Shown one piece after another: positions 16,103 through 24,450 of a stretch of DNA of 64,000 nucleotides. Origin of the DNA: Pseudomonadota bacterium (GTDB taxonomy: Bacteria > Pseudomonadota > Gammaproteobacteria > Steroidobacterales > Steroidobacteraceae). The notes beneath the pieces are model-generated. The model worked only from the letters and a program-made list of their open reading frames with translations, did no database searches and was not told the origin of the DNA. The first letter of the stretch is position 1. Every line of letters starts with the position of its first letter. A program made the translations under genes and the position numbers. Where the stretch lies: assembly GCA_023423935.1 (NCBI GenBank), contig JAFAEQ010000043.1, positions 62,001 to 126,000 on the forward strand. The letters are read 5' to 3'.

Positions 16103-18676
16103 ATGGCGGATGTAACGGTCACTCAATTTGCCGAGGTACTCAAAGTACCGGTCGAGCGTCTGCTCACGCAGCTCGACGAAGCGGGCATTCATGTCGAAGG
16201 CGCCGATGCGACCATCAGCGACGAAGCCAAGATGGAACTGCTTACGTTCCTGCGGCGCTCGCATGGTCGCAACACGGAGGCGACGTCGCCCCGCAAGATC
16301 ACCCTGCAGCGCAAGTCACAGGGCGAGATCAAAGTCGCCTCGGCGCAGGGTCGTGCGCGCACGGTGAATGTCGAAGTCAGAACCAAGAAGACTTATCTGA
16401 ATCGCAGCGCGTTGCAGCAACCTGCGCGCCCTCAGGCCGAGGAGCCGGAGCGTCCGAAGTCGCAGGTCGCCGCGCCGGTAGCACCGCAGCCATCGCAGCC
16501 GCCTCCGCCTCCACCACCACCGAAGGAAGAGCCGCAGCTCACACCCGAGCAGATCGCCGCTCAGGAAGCCGAGCGTATCGAAGCGGAACGCGTGGCCGCG
16601 GAGCAACGCGAGGCCGAGCAGCGTCGTCATCTGGAAGAGGAAGCCATGCGTCGCGCGGAGGAAGAGGCGCGTGGACGGGCCGAAGAAGAAGCTCGTCGCC
16701 AGATCGAAGCTCGCCTCGAAGCCGAACGTAAGGCCGCACGTCCTGCGGAACCGGTTCGCGGTCGCACGGAAGAAGCGCCGCGTTTCCAGCGCACCGAGCT
16801 GCACGTGTCGAGCGATGCAAGCGCGCGCTTCAAGAAGAAGAAGCAGACGCAGCAGTCGCGGTCGCGTCGTCCGGTCCAGGTCAACGTTGGCGGCCAGCAT
16901 GGCTTCGAACGTCCGGCCGCACCGGTCAAGCGCGATGTGCAGATCGGCGAGACCATCACGGTCGCAGAGCTCGCGCAGCGCATGGCCGTGAAGGCCAACG
17001 AAGTCATCAAGGTGATGATGAACATGGGTGTGATGGCTACCATCAATCAGCCCATCGATCAGGACACCGCGGTGCTCGTCGTCGAAGAGATCGGTCACAA
17101 CCCGGTCATCGTCAAAGAGAATGCGATCGAAGACGAGTTGCAGGTGGCCGACGCAAATCACGAGCTCATGGCTCGTGCCCCCGTCGTCACCGTCATGGGT
17201 CACGTCGACCACGGCAAGACCTCGCTGCTCGACTACATCCGTCGCGCGAAGGTTGCTTCGGGCGAGGCTGGCGGCATCACGCAGCACATCGGCGCCTATC
17301 ACGTGGAGACGCCGAAGGGCGTCATCACGTTCCTGGATACGCCGGGTCACGCTGCCTTCACCGCGATGCGCGCACGCGGCGCGCAGGTGACGGACATCGT
17401 GATCCTCGTGGTGGCGGCGGACGATGGCGTCATGCCGCAAACGATCGAAGCGATTCAGCACGCGAAGGCGGCCGAAGTGCCGATCGTCGTGGCCGTGAAC
17501 AAGATCGACAAACACGAGAAGGACATCGATCGCATCAAGAACGAGCTCGCTCAGAACAACGTGATTCCCGAAGACTGGGGCGGCGACACGCAGTTTGCGT
17601 ACGTGTCGGCGCGTACCGGTGAAGGCATCGACGATCTGCTCGAGAAAGTGCTGTTGCAGGCGGACGTGCTCGAGCTTCGCGCCACCCGCGAAGGTATGGC
17701 TGCCGGCGTGGTCATCGAATCCACCATGGAGAAGGGCCGTGGTGCCGTGGCTACGGTGCTGGTGAAGCGCGGCGTGCTGAAGCCGGGCGATCCGATCATT
17801 GCGGGCCAGGAATTCGGTCGCGTGCGTGCCATGTTCGACGAGCGTGGCCAGGCCGTCACCGAGGCGGGCCCGTCGTTGCCGGTCGTGGTGCTCGGTCTGT
17901 CGGGTGCGCCGAATGCGGGCGACGATCTGCTCGTGGTCGAGAGCGAACGCAAGGCTCGCGAAGTGGCCTTGTATCGTCAGGGCAAGTTCCGCGACACGAA
18001 GCTCGCGAAGCAGGGCCCGACCAAGATCGAAGACATGATGTCGCAGATGGGCGATGGCAAGGTTGCCAGCATCCAGGTCGTGCTCAAGGCCGACGTGCAG
18101 GGCAGTGCCGAGGCATTGCGCGATGCGTTGACCAAGCTGTCGACCGACGAAGTTGCAGTGAAGGTGGTTTCGAGCGGCGTGGGCGGTATCACCGAGTCCG
18201 ACGTGACCCTCGCGCAGGCCTCGAACGCACGCATCATCGGCTTCAACGTGCGTGCCGACAGCTCTGCTCGCAACATGATCAAGGAAACCGGCGTCGACGT
18301 TCGCTACTACAGCATCATCTATGAAGCGATCGACGATGTTCGCTCGACGATGTCCGGAATGCTCGCGCCTGAGGTCAAAGAGCAGATCGTGGGTCTGGCG
18401 GAGGTTCGCGACGTATTCCGTTCGAGCAAGTTCGGCACCGTGGCGGGCTGTATCGTGGTCGACGGCTACGTGCGTCGGAACAATCCGATCCGCGTGCTGC
18501 GCAACAATGTCGTGATTTTCGAAGGCGAGCTCGAGTCGCTGCGTCGTTTCAAGGACGACGTCAACGAAGTGCGCGCAGGCACCGAGTGCGGTATCGCCGT
18601 TCAGAATTACAACGACGTGCGTGTGGGCGATCAGATCGAATGCTTCTCGCGCTTCGAAGTGGCGCGAACGGTCTGA
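16103..18676 (+). CDS. infB: translation initiation factor IF-2
   Basis: GTPase that brings initiator tRNA to the 30S subunit. 857 aa. N-terminal IF2N domain (1-50), then a long Glu/Arg/Ala-rich coiled or flexible region (about 110-250) with a proline run, a second IF2N domain (about 285-335), and the G domain with G1 GHVDHGKT at 366-373, G3 DTPGH and G4 NKID. Domain II, III and the tRNA-binding C-terminal domain follow. Downstream of its own substrate tRNA-fMet and of nusA in one operon. Confidence 0.97.
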   Translation: MADVTVTQFAEVLKVPVERLLTQLDEAGIHVEGADATISDEAKMELLTFLRRSHGRNTEATSPRKITLQRKSQGEIKVASAQGRARTVNVEVRTKKTYLNRSALQQPARPQAEEPERPKSQVAAPVAPQPSQPPPPPPPPKEEPQLTPEQIAAQEAERIEAERVAAEQREAEQRRHLEEEAMRRAEEEARGRAEEEARRQIEARLEAERKAARPAEPVRGRTEEAPRFQRTELHVSSDASARFKKKKQTQQSRSRRPVQVNVGGQHGFERPAAPVKRDVQIGETITVAELAQRMAVKANEVIKVMMNMGVMATINQPIDQDTAVLVVEEIGHNPVIVKENAIEDELQVADANHELMARAPVVTVMGHVDHGKTSLLDYIRRAKVASGEAGGITQHIGAYHVETPKGVITFLDTPGHAAFTAMRARGAQVTDIVILVVAADDGVMPQTIEAIQHAKAAEVPIVVAVNKIDKHEKDIDRIKNELAQNNVIPEDWGGDTQFAYVSARTGEGIDDLLEKVLLQADVLELRATREGMAAGVVIESTMEKGRGAVATVLVKRGVLKPGDPIIAGQEFGRVRAMFDERGQAVTEAGPSLPVVVLGLSGAPNAGDDLLVVESERKAREVALYRQGKFRDTKLAKQGPTKIEDMMSQMGDGKVASIQVVLKADVQGSAEALRDALTKLSTDEVAVKVVSSGVGGITESDVTLAQASNARIIGFNVRADSSARNMIKETGVDVRYYSIIYEAIDDVRSTMSGMLAPEVKEQIVGLAEVRDVFRSSKFGTVAGCIVVDGYVRRNNPIRVLRNNVVIFEGELESLRRFKDDVNEVRAGTECGIAVQNYNDVRVGDQIECFSRFEVARTV

Positions 18677-18690
18677 CCGACGGAACCATT

Positions 18691-18724
18691 GCGATCGCCC
18701 GGACGTGTCGGTTCGGGTGATCGC
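18691..18724 (+). other. hairpin between infB and rbfA
   Basis: Arms 18691-18701 and 18714-18724 pair over 10 of 11 bases, followed by a pyrimidine-rich tail. It could act as a weak attenuator or processing site inside the operon. Confidence 0.4.
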
Positions 18725-18780
18725 AGATTCTTTCTCTCGCCGGAGCCTCTGTCTTTCCGGCGATCTTGCGGATTTCTCCA

Positions 18781-19221
18781 GTGGCTACCCGATCCAAAGC
18801 GAGCAACAAGGCTTTCCCGCGCAGCCGGCGCGTCGCGCAGCAGATTCAGCGTACGTTGAGCGAGCTGATCCGTCGTGAGGTCCGCGATCCGCGACTCGGC
18901 CTCGTCACGCTCACCGAAGTGCGCATGTCGCCGGATCTGAGCTACGCGACCGTCTTCTACTCGGTCATGAACGCCAACCCGGACGAAGCGCACGAGGTGC
19001 TCGAGGGAGCGGCCGACATTCTGCGAGGCCCGCTGGGTCGCGCCCTCGGATTGCGGCACGCGCCTGAGCTGCGTTTCCAGGCCGACGATCTGATCGAGAG
19101 CGGCGCGCGTCTGTCGGCCTTGATCAACCAGGCCGTCAAGGCGGACGCCGAACGCCACGTCGATGATGCAAGTGAAGAAGAGCCCGACTCATCGGACCCT
19201 TCCGACGAATCCGATCGCTGA
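18781..19221 (+). CDS. rbfA: 30S ribosome-binding factor RbfA
   Basis: Cold-shock/ribosome assembly factor binding 16S rRNA helix 1. 146 aa from GTG 18781; a TTG 15 nt upstream is an alternative but gives an atypical N-terminus. The KH-like fold is recognisable by 'RTLSELIRREVRDPRLGLVTLTEVRMSPD' (quoted in part) and 'LGRALGLRHAPELRF'. The C-terminal 25 residues are acidic (Asp/Glu/Ser). Two nt separates it from truB. Confidence 0.93.
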   Translation: MATRSKASNKAFPRSRRVAQQIQRTLSELIRREVRDPRLGLVTLTEVRMSPDLSYATVFYSVMNANPDEAHEVLEGAADILRGPLGRALGLRHAPELRFQADDLIESGARLSALINQAVKADAERHVDDASEEEPDSSDPSDESDR

Positions 19222-19223
19222 TC

Positions 19224-20180
19224 ATGTCGAAGCCGCGTCGGTTCTGGCGGGATGTAAACGGCATCGTCCTTCTGGATAAGCCGCTCGGCTTGTCTTCGAA
19301 CGCTGCGCTTCAGCAGGTGCGCGGATTGTTCAATGCCAGCAAGGCAGGGCACGCGGGGAGTCTCGATCCGCTGGCGTCGGGGTTATTGCCCGTCTGTTTC
19401 GGTCATGCGACCAAAGTCTGCGGACGCCTGCTCGATTCGGCCAAGACCTATGTCGTCGATGTGCAGCTCGGTGCGAGGACGGAATCGCTGGACGGCGAGA
19501 CGGAAGTCATCGAACGCGCGCCGGTCCCAGCCCTGACGATGGCGCAGGTCGAAACGGTGCTGGGCACGTTCCTCGGACCGCAGGAGCAGGTGCCGCCGAT
19601 GCATTCGGCCTTGAAGCATCAAGGCCAGCGCTTGTATGAGCTGGCACGACGGGGCGAATCGGTCGAACGGGCCTCGCGACGCATCACTATTCACTCCATC
19701 CGGCCGATCGGGCTGACGTCGGATCGGCTCGAGTTCGAAGTGCGCTGCTCCAAGGGCACCTACATCCGGTCATTGGCGCACGATATTGCTGCGCGTCTGG
19801 GGACGCTCGGCTACCTCGCCGCTCTGCGGCGTACGTCCGTGGATCCCTTCGATGGCTACCCGATGCACACATTGGAGGGCCTCGCGGCTATTGCCCGTGA
19901 AAGTTCCACAGCCCTCGACGACGTGCTGCTGGCCGCGGATATCGCCTTTTCGGACCTCTCGTCGGTGCATCTGTCTGCCAGTGCTACGCAAATGTTGTTG
20001 CTGGGCCAGGCAGTTGCGACTCAGAAATCCCTGGCAGCAGGCGTCAGCGTGCGGGCTTATGACTCATCCGGAGGCTTTCTCGGGCTGGCCGAGGGCCGAT
20101 CCGATGGACGGCTCCAGCCGGTGCGCCTGTTCGTCTCAACCGAGGCTGCGGCCCCTGCGGCGCAAATTCAGAGCTCGTAG
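19224..20180 (+). CDS. truB: tRNA pseudouridine(55) synthase TruB
   Basis: Makes pseudouridine 55 in the T-loop of tRNAs. 318 aa. The catalytic motif GSLDPLASG gives Asp48 as nucleophile, and the family segments 'KTYVVDVQLG' and 'CSKGTYIRSLAHDI' are present. A PUA-like C-terminal region follows. Located between rbfA and rpsO, as in most gammaproteobacteria. Confidence 0.96.
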   Translation: MSKPRRFWRDVNGIVLLDKPLGLSSNAALQQVRGLFNASKAGHAGSLDPLASGLLPVCFGHATKVCGRLLDSAKTYVVDVQLGARTESLDGETEVIERAPVPALTMAQVETVLGTFLGPQEQVPPMHSALKHQGQRLYELARRGESVERASRRITIHSIRPIGLTSDRLEFEVRCSKGTYIRSLAHDIAARLGTLGYLAALRRTSVDPFDGYPMHTLEGLAAIARESSTALDDVLLAADIAFSDLSSVHLSASATQMLLLGQAVATQKSLAAGVSVRAYDSSGGFLGLAEGRSDGRLQPVRLFVSTEAAAPAAQIQSS

Positions 20181-20204
20181 GCCCCGGATTCCACGCATGT
20201 TTGC

Positions 20205-20234
20205 TTGAGATCGCGGGGGGCGCACGAGTAGAAT
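20205..20234 (+). promoter_or_regulatory. promoter upstream of rpsO
   Basis: TTGAGA (20205-20210) and TAGAAT (20229-20234) with an 18-nt spacer, about 54 nt before the rpsO start. E. coli also has an internal promoter before rpsO, so this would let rpsO-pnp be expressed apart from the upstream genes. Confidence 0.6.
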
Positions 20235-20287
20235 GCGCGCCTTCCAAAAACGGCCCAAATTCGAAACGATTTTCAGGACTTGTAGCA

Positions 20288-20557
20288 ATGTCACTGTCGA
20301 CCGAGCAGAAAGCAGGAATCCTTGAGCAGTATCGTCGTAACGCGAACGACACCGGTTCACCCGAAGTGCAGATCGCACTGTTGTCGGCGCGAATCAACGA
20401 GCTCGGCGATCATTTCACGACTCACAAGCGCGATCACGCTTCACGGCGCGGCCTGCTGAAGATGGTGAATCAGCGTCGCAAACTCCTCGACTATCTCAAG
20501 AGCAACGCGCCTGATCGTTATCAGAGCATCGTTGCCAGCCTGGGTCTGCGGCGCTAA
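20288..20557 (+). CDS. rpsO: 30S ribosomal protein S15
   Basis: Binds the 16S rRNA three-way junction early in 30S assembly. 89 aa from ATG 20288, exactly the usual length; conserved 'DTGSPEVQIALLSARI' and 'HKRDHASRRGLL' are present. Followed by pnp with a structured intergenic leader. Confidence 0.98.
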   Translation: MSLSTEQKAGILEQYRRNANDTGSPEVQIALLSARINELGDHFTTHKRDHASRRGLLKMVNQRRKLLDYLKSNAPDRYQSIVASLGLRR

Positions 20558-20564
20558 GCGTCGG

Positions 20565-20599
20565 ATCCCATATGACGCTTTCTCCGCGTCATCCGGGAT
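20565..20599 (+). promoter_or_regulatory. rpsO-pnp intercistronic stem-loop (candidate RNase III/PNPase autoregulation site)
   Basis: A two-part stem: ATCCC (20565-20569) pairs with GGGAT (20595-20599), and ATGACGC (20572-20578) pairs with GCGTCAT (20586-20592), with a 7-nt loop. It occupies the place where E. coli carries the RNase III-cleaved pnp leader hairpin. Function here is inferred from position. Confidence 0.55.
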
Positions 20600-20648
20600 T
20601 TCTCACAACTCACCCCTCCATTCATTCCGCCCTCCGGTAGGAAGCATC

Positions 20649-22736
20649 GTGAGCGCAATCAAGAAATCATTCAGTTACGGCCAGCATCAGGTCACGATCG
20701 AAACGGGGGAGCTGGCGCGTCAAGCCGACGGCTCCGTGCTCGTCTCGATGGGCGACACCGTCGTTCTCGTCACCGCGGTTGCCCGCAAGCAGGCCGATCC
20801 CAACAAGGACTTCTTTCCGCTGACCGTCAACTACGTCGAGAAGACCTATGCCGCGGGTCGCATCCCCGGCGGCTTCTTCAAGCGTGAAGGCCGTCCATCC
20901 GAAAAGGAGACGCTCACCTCGCGTCTGATCGATCGTCCGATCCGACCGCTGTTCCCGGAAGGGTTCTTGAACGAGGTTCAGGTCGTTGCCACGGTCGTGT
21001 CGGTGAACCCGGATATCGACCCGGATATCCCGGCGATGATCGGTGCTTCCGCGGCTCTCGCCCTGTCGGGCGTGCCGTTCCAGGGGCCAATCGGTGCGGC
21101 GCGCGTCGGTTACATCGATGGTCAGTATGTTCTGAATCCGACCAACACCCAGCTGAAGACTTCCAAGCTCGATCTCGTCGTCGCCGGCACCGCCGACGCG
21201 GTGCTGATGGTCGAATCAGAGGCTGACAATCTGTCGGAAGAAGTCATGCTCGGTGCCGTGGTCTTCGGCCACGAACAGCAGCAGGTCGCGATCAACGCGA
21301 TTAACGAGCTCAAGGCGCAAGCCGGCAAGCCAGCCTGGGACTGGCAGGCCGCGTCTTCCAACTCAGTCCTCGAAGCCGCTGTATCCGCAGCAGCCGAAGC
21401 GGCTTTGCTCGAAGCCTACAAGACGACCGAAAAGCAGGTTCGTCATCAGCGCGTCGCGGAGGCCAAGCAGGCCGCGTTGCTCGCGTTGTCGTCAGCTGAA
21501 GGCGCTGCCTTCACCGCGGATGAAGTCTCGAAAGAACTCGCCAATCTCGAATACAAGATCGTGCGTCGTCGCATCATCGCGGGTGAGCCGCGTATCGATG
21601 GCCGCGACATGAAGACGGTGCGTCCGATCTCCATCCGTACGGGCGTGCTCCCGCGCACCCATGGCTCGGCATTGTTCACGCGCGGCGAAACGCAGGCGCT
21701 GGTGGTCACGACGCTCGGCACGGGCCGCGACGCGCAGATCATCGATGCACTCGCAGGCGAGCGCAAAGAGCCCTTCATGCTTCACTACAACTTCCCGCCG
21801 TTCAGCGTCGGTGAGACCGGCATGATCGGTTCGCCGAAGCGCCGCGAAATCGGCCACGGCAATCTGGCTCGTCGCGGCATCTGGGCCGTGATGCCGGACA
21901 TGACGAGCTTCCCGTATGTCATCCGGGTCGTCTCGGAAATTCTGGAATCGAACGGCTCGAGCTCGATGGCCAGCGTCTGCGGCACGAGCCTCGCGCTGAT
22001 GGACGCCGGCGTGCCGATCAAGTCTGCAGTCGCAGGTGTTGCGATGGGTCTGGTCAAGGAGGGCGATCACTTCCAGGTGCTCACCGACATCCTCGGCGAC
22101 GAAGATCATCTGGGCGATATGGATTTCAAGGTGGCAGGCAGCCGTTCCGGCGTGACCGCACTCCAGATGGACATCAAGATCAACGGCATCACCAAGGAGA
22201 TCATGCAGGTCGCGCTCGACCAGGCTCGCGCCGGCCGGCTGCATATCCTGGATGAAATGGACAAGGTGCTGTCGGCACCGCGCGCCAAGATGTCCGAATG
22301 GGCGCCTTCGATCATCACGATCAAGATCGATCCCGAGAAGATTCGCGAAGTCATCGGCAAGGGCGGCGCAGTGATCCGCGCGATCACCGAAGAAACCGGA
22401 ACGTCGATCGACATCGAGAACGACGGTACGGTGAAGATCGCCTCCGTCGATGGCGCCTCGGGTCGCGAAGCTCAGCGTCGCATCGAGCTCATCACGGCGG
22501 AAGTCGAAGTCGGCCGCGTCTACGAAGGCCGCGTGGCGCGTCTGATGGATTTCGGCGCGTTTGTCACGATCCTGCCGGGCAAGGACGGCCTCGTGCACAT
22601 CTCGCAGATCTCCGATGAGCGCGTCGAGCGCGTGAGCGACAAGCTGAAGGAAGGCGATGTCGTGCGCGTGAAGGTGCTCGAAGTCGATCGTCAGGGTCGC
22701 GTGCGCCTGAGCATGCGCAACGTCGACGCTCCGTAA
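20649..22736 (+). CDS. pnp: polyribonucleotide nucleotidyltransferase (PNPase)
   Basis: Phosphorolytic 3'-5' exoribonuclease of the degradosome. 695 aa from GTG 20649, chosen because GGTAGGAAG lies just upstream and the protein then starts at the usual point; the frame is open further upstream into rpsO. Two RNase PH-like domains flank an alpha-helical domain, with the FFPLTVNYVEKTYAAGRIPG segment near residue 55, then a KH domain ('VIGKGGAVIRAI') and an S1 domain ('YEGRVARLMDFGAFV') at the C-terminus. Confidence 0.97.
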   Translation: MSAIKKSFSYGQHQVTIETGELARQADGSVLVSMGDTVVLVTAVARKQADPNKDFFPLTVNYVEKTYAAGRIPGGFFKREGRPSEKETLTSRLIDRPIRPLFPEGFLNEVQVVATVVSVNPDIDPDIPAMIGASAALALSGVPFQGPIGAARVGYIDGQYVLNPTNTQLKTSKLDLVVAGTADAVLMVESEADNLSEEVMLGAVVFGHEQQQVAINAINELKAQAGKPAWDWQAASSNSVLEAAVSAAAEAALLEAYKTTEKQVRHQRVAEAKQAALLALSSAEGAAFTADEVSKELANLEYKIVRRRIIAGEPRIDGRDMKTVRPISIRTGVLPRTHGSALFTRGETQALVVTTLGTGRDAQIIDALAGERKEPFMLHYNFPPFSVGETGMIGSPKRREIGHGNLARRGIWAVMPDMTSFPYVIRVVSEILESNGSSSMASVCGTSLALMDAGVPIKSAVAGVAMGLVKEGDHFQVLTDILGDEDHLGDMDFKVAGSRSGVTALQMDIKINGITKEIMQVALDQARAGRLHILDEMDKVLSAPRAKMSEWAPSIITIKIDPEKIREVIGKGGAVIRAITEETGTSIDIENDGTVKIASVDGASGREAQRRIELITAEVEVGRVYEGRVARLMDFGAFVTILPGKDGLVHISQISDERVERVSDKLKEGDVVRVKVLEVDRQGRVRLSMRNVDAP

Positions 22737-22755
22737 CGAACGGAAATCGTTGCAG

Positions 22756-22786
22756 CGAAAACGCCGCCTTCGGGGCGGCGTTTTCG
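22756..22786 (+). terminator. bidirectional intrinsic terminator between pnp and phaR
   Basis: Perfect 13-bp inverted repeat (22756-22768 and 22774-22786) around the loop TTCGG. The stem carries AAAA on the left and TTTT on the right, so it can terminate pnp rightwards and phaR leftwards. Confidence 0.9.
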
Positions 22787-22807
22787 TTTCAGAAGTCGAC
22801 CTCGCAG

Positions 22808-23314
22808 TCAGCCGACTCGGTTCTCCTGGCCAGACTCCGCCGCGCTGTCTTCCTTGACGTGCGGACCTGCCGAACTCGCTGCGCGCAGCAGATCGTCCTG
22901 AATCGAGCGCCAGCGCTCGAGATTCTGCTGCGTGATGGTTGCCAGCGAATCGTAGGTCTCGCTGCCGGCCAGGTCGCGGAGCTGCTCGTGCATCCGCGGC
23001 TGCTGGGTCGCCAGCAGCTTCAGGCCCTGTTCGAGGTACGTCCCGACGAAGCTCTGCATCGAGCTGCCGTAGGAACGGATGACCTGCGACAGGAAGTCTT
23101 GACTCATCAACGGCTCGCCCGAGTGCTCCTGATCTGCAATGACCTGCAGCAGGATGGAGCGGGTGATGTCTTCCTGGGATTTCTTGTCGATGACGACGAA
23201 ATCCACATTCTCGATCACCAGCCGCCTGATGTCGGCAAGCGTGATGTAGCGACTCTCAACCGTGTCGTAGAGACGGCGGTTGGGGTATTTCTTGATGACT
23301 CTCGGCTCAATCAT
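22808..23314 (-). CDS. phaR: polyhydroxyalkanoate synthesis repressor PhaR
   Basis: DNA-binding regulator of PHA granule genes that also senses PHA. 168 aa. N-terminal PHB/PHA accumulation DNA-binding domain is recognised by 'VIKKYPNRRLYDTVESRYI' and 'LADIRRLVIENVDF', followed by the PHB_acc helix region ('FLSQVIRSYGSSMQSFVGTYLEQG', quoted in part). Its presence suggests the organism stores polyhydroxyalkanoate, but no pha synthesis genes lie in the window. It reads towards pnp and shares the terminator. Confidence 0.92.
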   Translation of the reverse strand: MIEPRVIKKYPNRRLYDTVESRYITLADIRRLVIENVDFVVIDKKSQEDITRSILLQVIADQEHSGEPLMSQDFLSQVIRSYGSSMQSFVGTYLEQGLKLLATQQPRMHEQLRDLAGSETYDSLATITQQNLERWRSIQDDLLRAASSAGPHVKEDSAAESGQENRVG

Positions 23315-23409
23315 GGAGACTCCTCAACAGTTAGGAGCCAGGGAACCGGTGAAAATTCGAGAGGCTGCGGCGATGCTGGTGCCACCGTCCGCCCCTTGCT
23401 CAACGCGAT

Positions 23410-24435
23410 CTAAAGTCTGTCTGCTTCCCTGACGACTTGCTTGCGCAGACCCCGCAGCTGATCCAGATTCCAATGTTGAATGGCCCATTCCCAAACCTCG
23501 TTTGTCGAGGCTCGCCCGAGCGTATCGGGTGGTTCCTGTTTCAGGAACCGCAATGCTCGCCACAATTCATAGCCTGGATGCATCAAATCAAGACTCGTTG
23601 CACCCGCTGATTTGGAGAGTTTGGACCCATTGGCTGCCAATGCCACCGGCAGATGTGCGTACCCCGGATGTGGAAATCCAAGAGCCGATTGCAACAGCAT
23701 CTGCCGTGGCGTGCTGTTAAGAAGATCGGCTCCTCGTACGACGTGCGTGATGCCTTGATCGGCATCGTCCACCACCACTGCAAGTTGGTAAGCGTAGAGA
23801 CCGTCGCGGCGCCGAATGACAAAATCGCCGACGTCGTGCTCGACGTCCATGCAGACCTCTCCCTGGAGTGTGTCTTGAAAACACGTCGCGCCGGAAGGCA
23901 CACGGAAGCGTATGGCCCGATCGCGCTCCGGGTTGCAAACTGCTTGTCGGCACCAGCCCGGATAGCGCAGTTCATCGGCGGGTGAGTTCGAGGAGCTTGA
24001 TGAGCTCGACGAGCTCTGGGAAGCCTGGATCTCAGCGCGACTGCACGAGCATTCGTACGCTTGTCCTGAGCGTATCAGTTCATCCAGGATGATTTGATAG
24101 CGCTCACTGCGTGCACTCTGCCGGATGATCGGTCCGGTCCATTCGAAGCCGAATAGATCGAGAGCACGCACGATCCGATCCGCGCTACCACGGACTTCGC
24201 GAGTGGTGTCGACATCCTCTATCCGGATCAGCCATTCGCCGCGATGGTGGCGCGCGTCCAGATAGCTGCCCACGGCTGCAATCAGCGACCCGAAATGCAG
24301 GTCGCCGGTAGGAGAGGGCGCGAAGCGACCGCGATAAGCGACCGGAGGTGGGGGTGATGCGTGATGAGTGAGGGGTGATGCGTGGGAAAGCGCACCGGGG
24401 CTGGCCTGCGGCGTGCCTGGCCCGTCACTCATCAT
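23410..24435 (-). CDS. gluQ: glutamyl-Q tRNA(Asp) synthetase
   Basis: Attaches glutamate to queuosine of tRNA(Asp); a shortened GluRS without anticodon domain. The body starts at 'YRGRFAPSPTGDLHFGSL'; a KLSKS signature and the zinc ligands (CSC and YPGWC) are present. 341 aa if read from ATG 24435. The first roughly 33 residues (His/Pro/Ser/Ala-rich) are not family sequence: they are encoded by the left arm and spacer of an intergenic word array. I find no ATG, GTG or TTG codon closer to the domain, so translation seems to start inside the array. A nine-serine run encoded by 9-nt repeats splits the zinc loop. Confidence 0.93.
   Translation of the reverse strand: MMSDGPGTPQASPGALSHASPLTHHASPPPPVAYRGRFAPSPTGDLHFGSLIAAVGSYLDARHHRGEWLIRIEDVDTTREVRGSADRIVRALDLFGFEWTGPIIRQSARSERYQIILDELIRSGQAYECSCSRAEIQASQSSSSSSSSSNSPADELRYPGWCRQAVCNPERDRAIRFRVPSGATCFQDTLQGEVCMDVEHDVGDFVIRRRDGLYAYQLAVVVDDADQGITHVVRGADLLNSTPRQMLLQSALGFPHPGYAHLPVALAANGSKLSKSAGATSLDLMHPGYELWRALRFLKQEPPDTLGRASTNEVWEWAIQHWNLDQLRGLRKQVVREADRL
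23984..24019 (-). repeat. four 9-nt repeats encoding poly-Ser in GluQ
   Basis: Units gagttcgag, gagcttgat, gagctcgac, gagctctgg on the plus strand; on the gene strand they read as AGC-TCN-TCN triplets giving nine consecutive serines between the zinc-ligand pairs. The 9-nt period is the same as in the intergenic word arrays. Confidence 0.85.
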
Positions 24436-24450
24436 TCATCACTCGTCACC
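24352..24450. repeat. paired word array (TGATG type) between dksA and gluQ
   Basis: Left arm 24352-24384 is built of GTGATG/GAGTGA words; right arm 24423-24450 is the complementary CATCAC/TCACTC type. The reverse complement of the right arm matches the left arm over most of its length. The array covers the dksA stop codon on one side and the first codons of gluQ on the other. Confidence 0.8.

Noticed and set aside
14446..16122. 558-codon minus-strand open frame opposite nusA
   Set aside because: Antisense shadow; nusA has all its domains on the plus strand.
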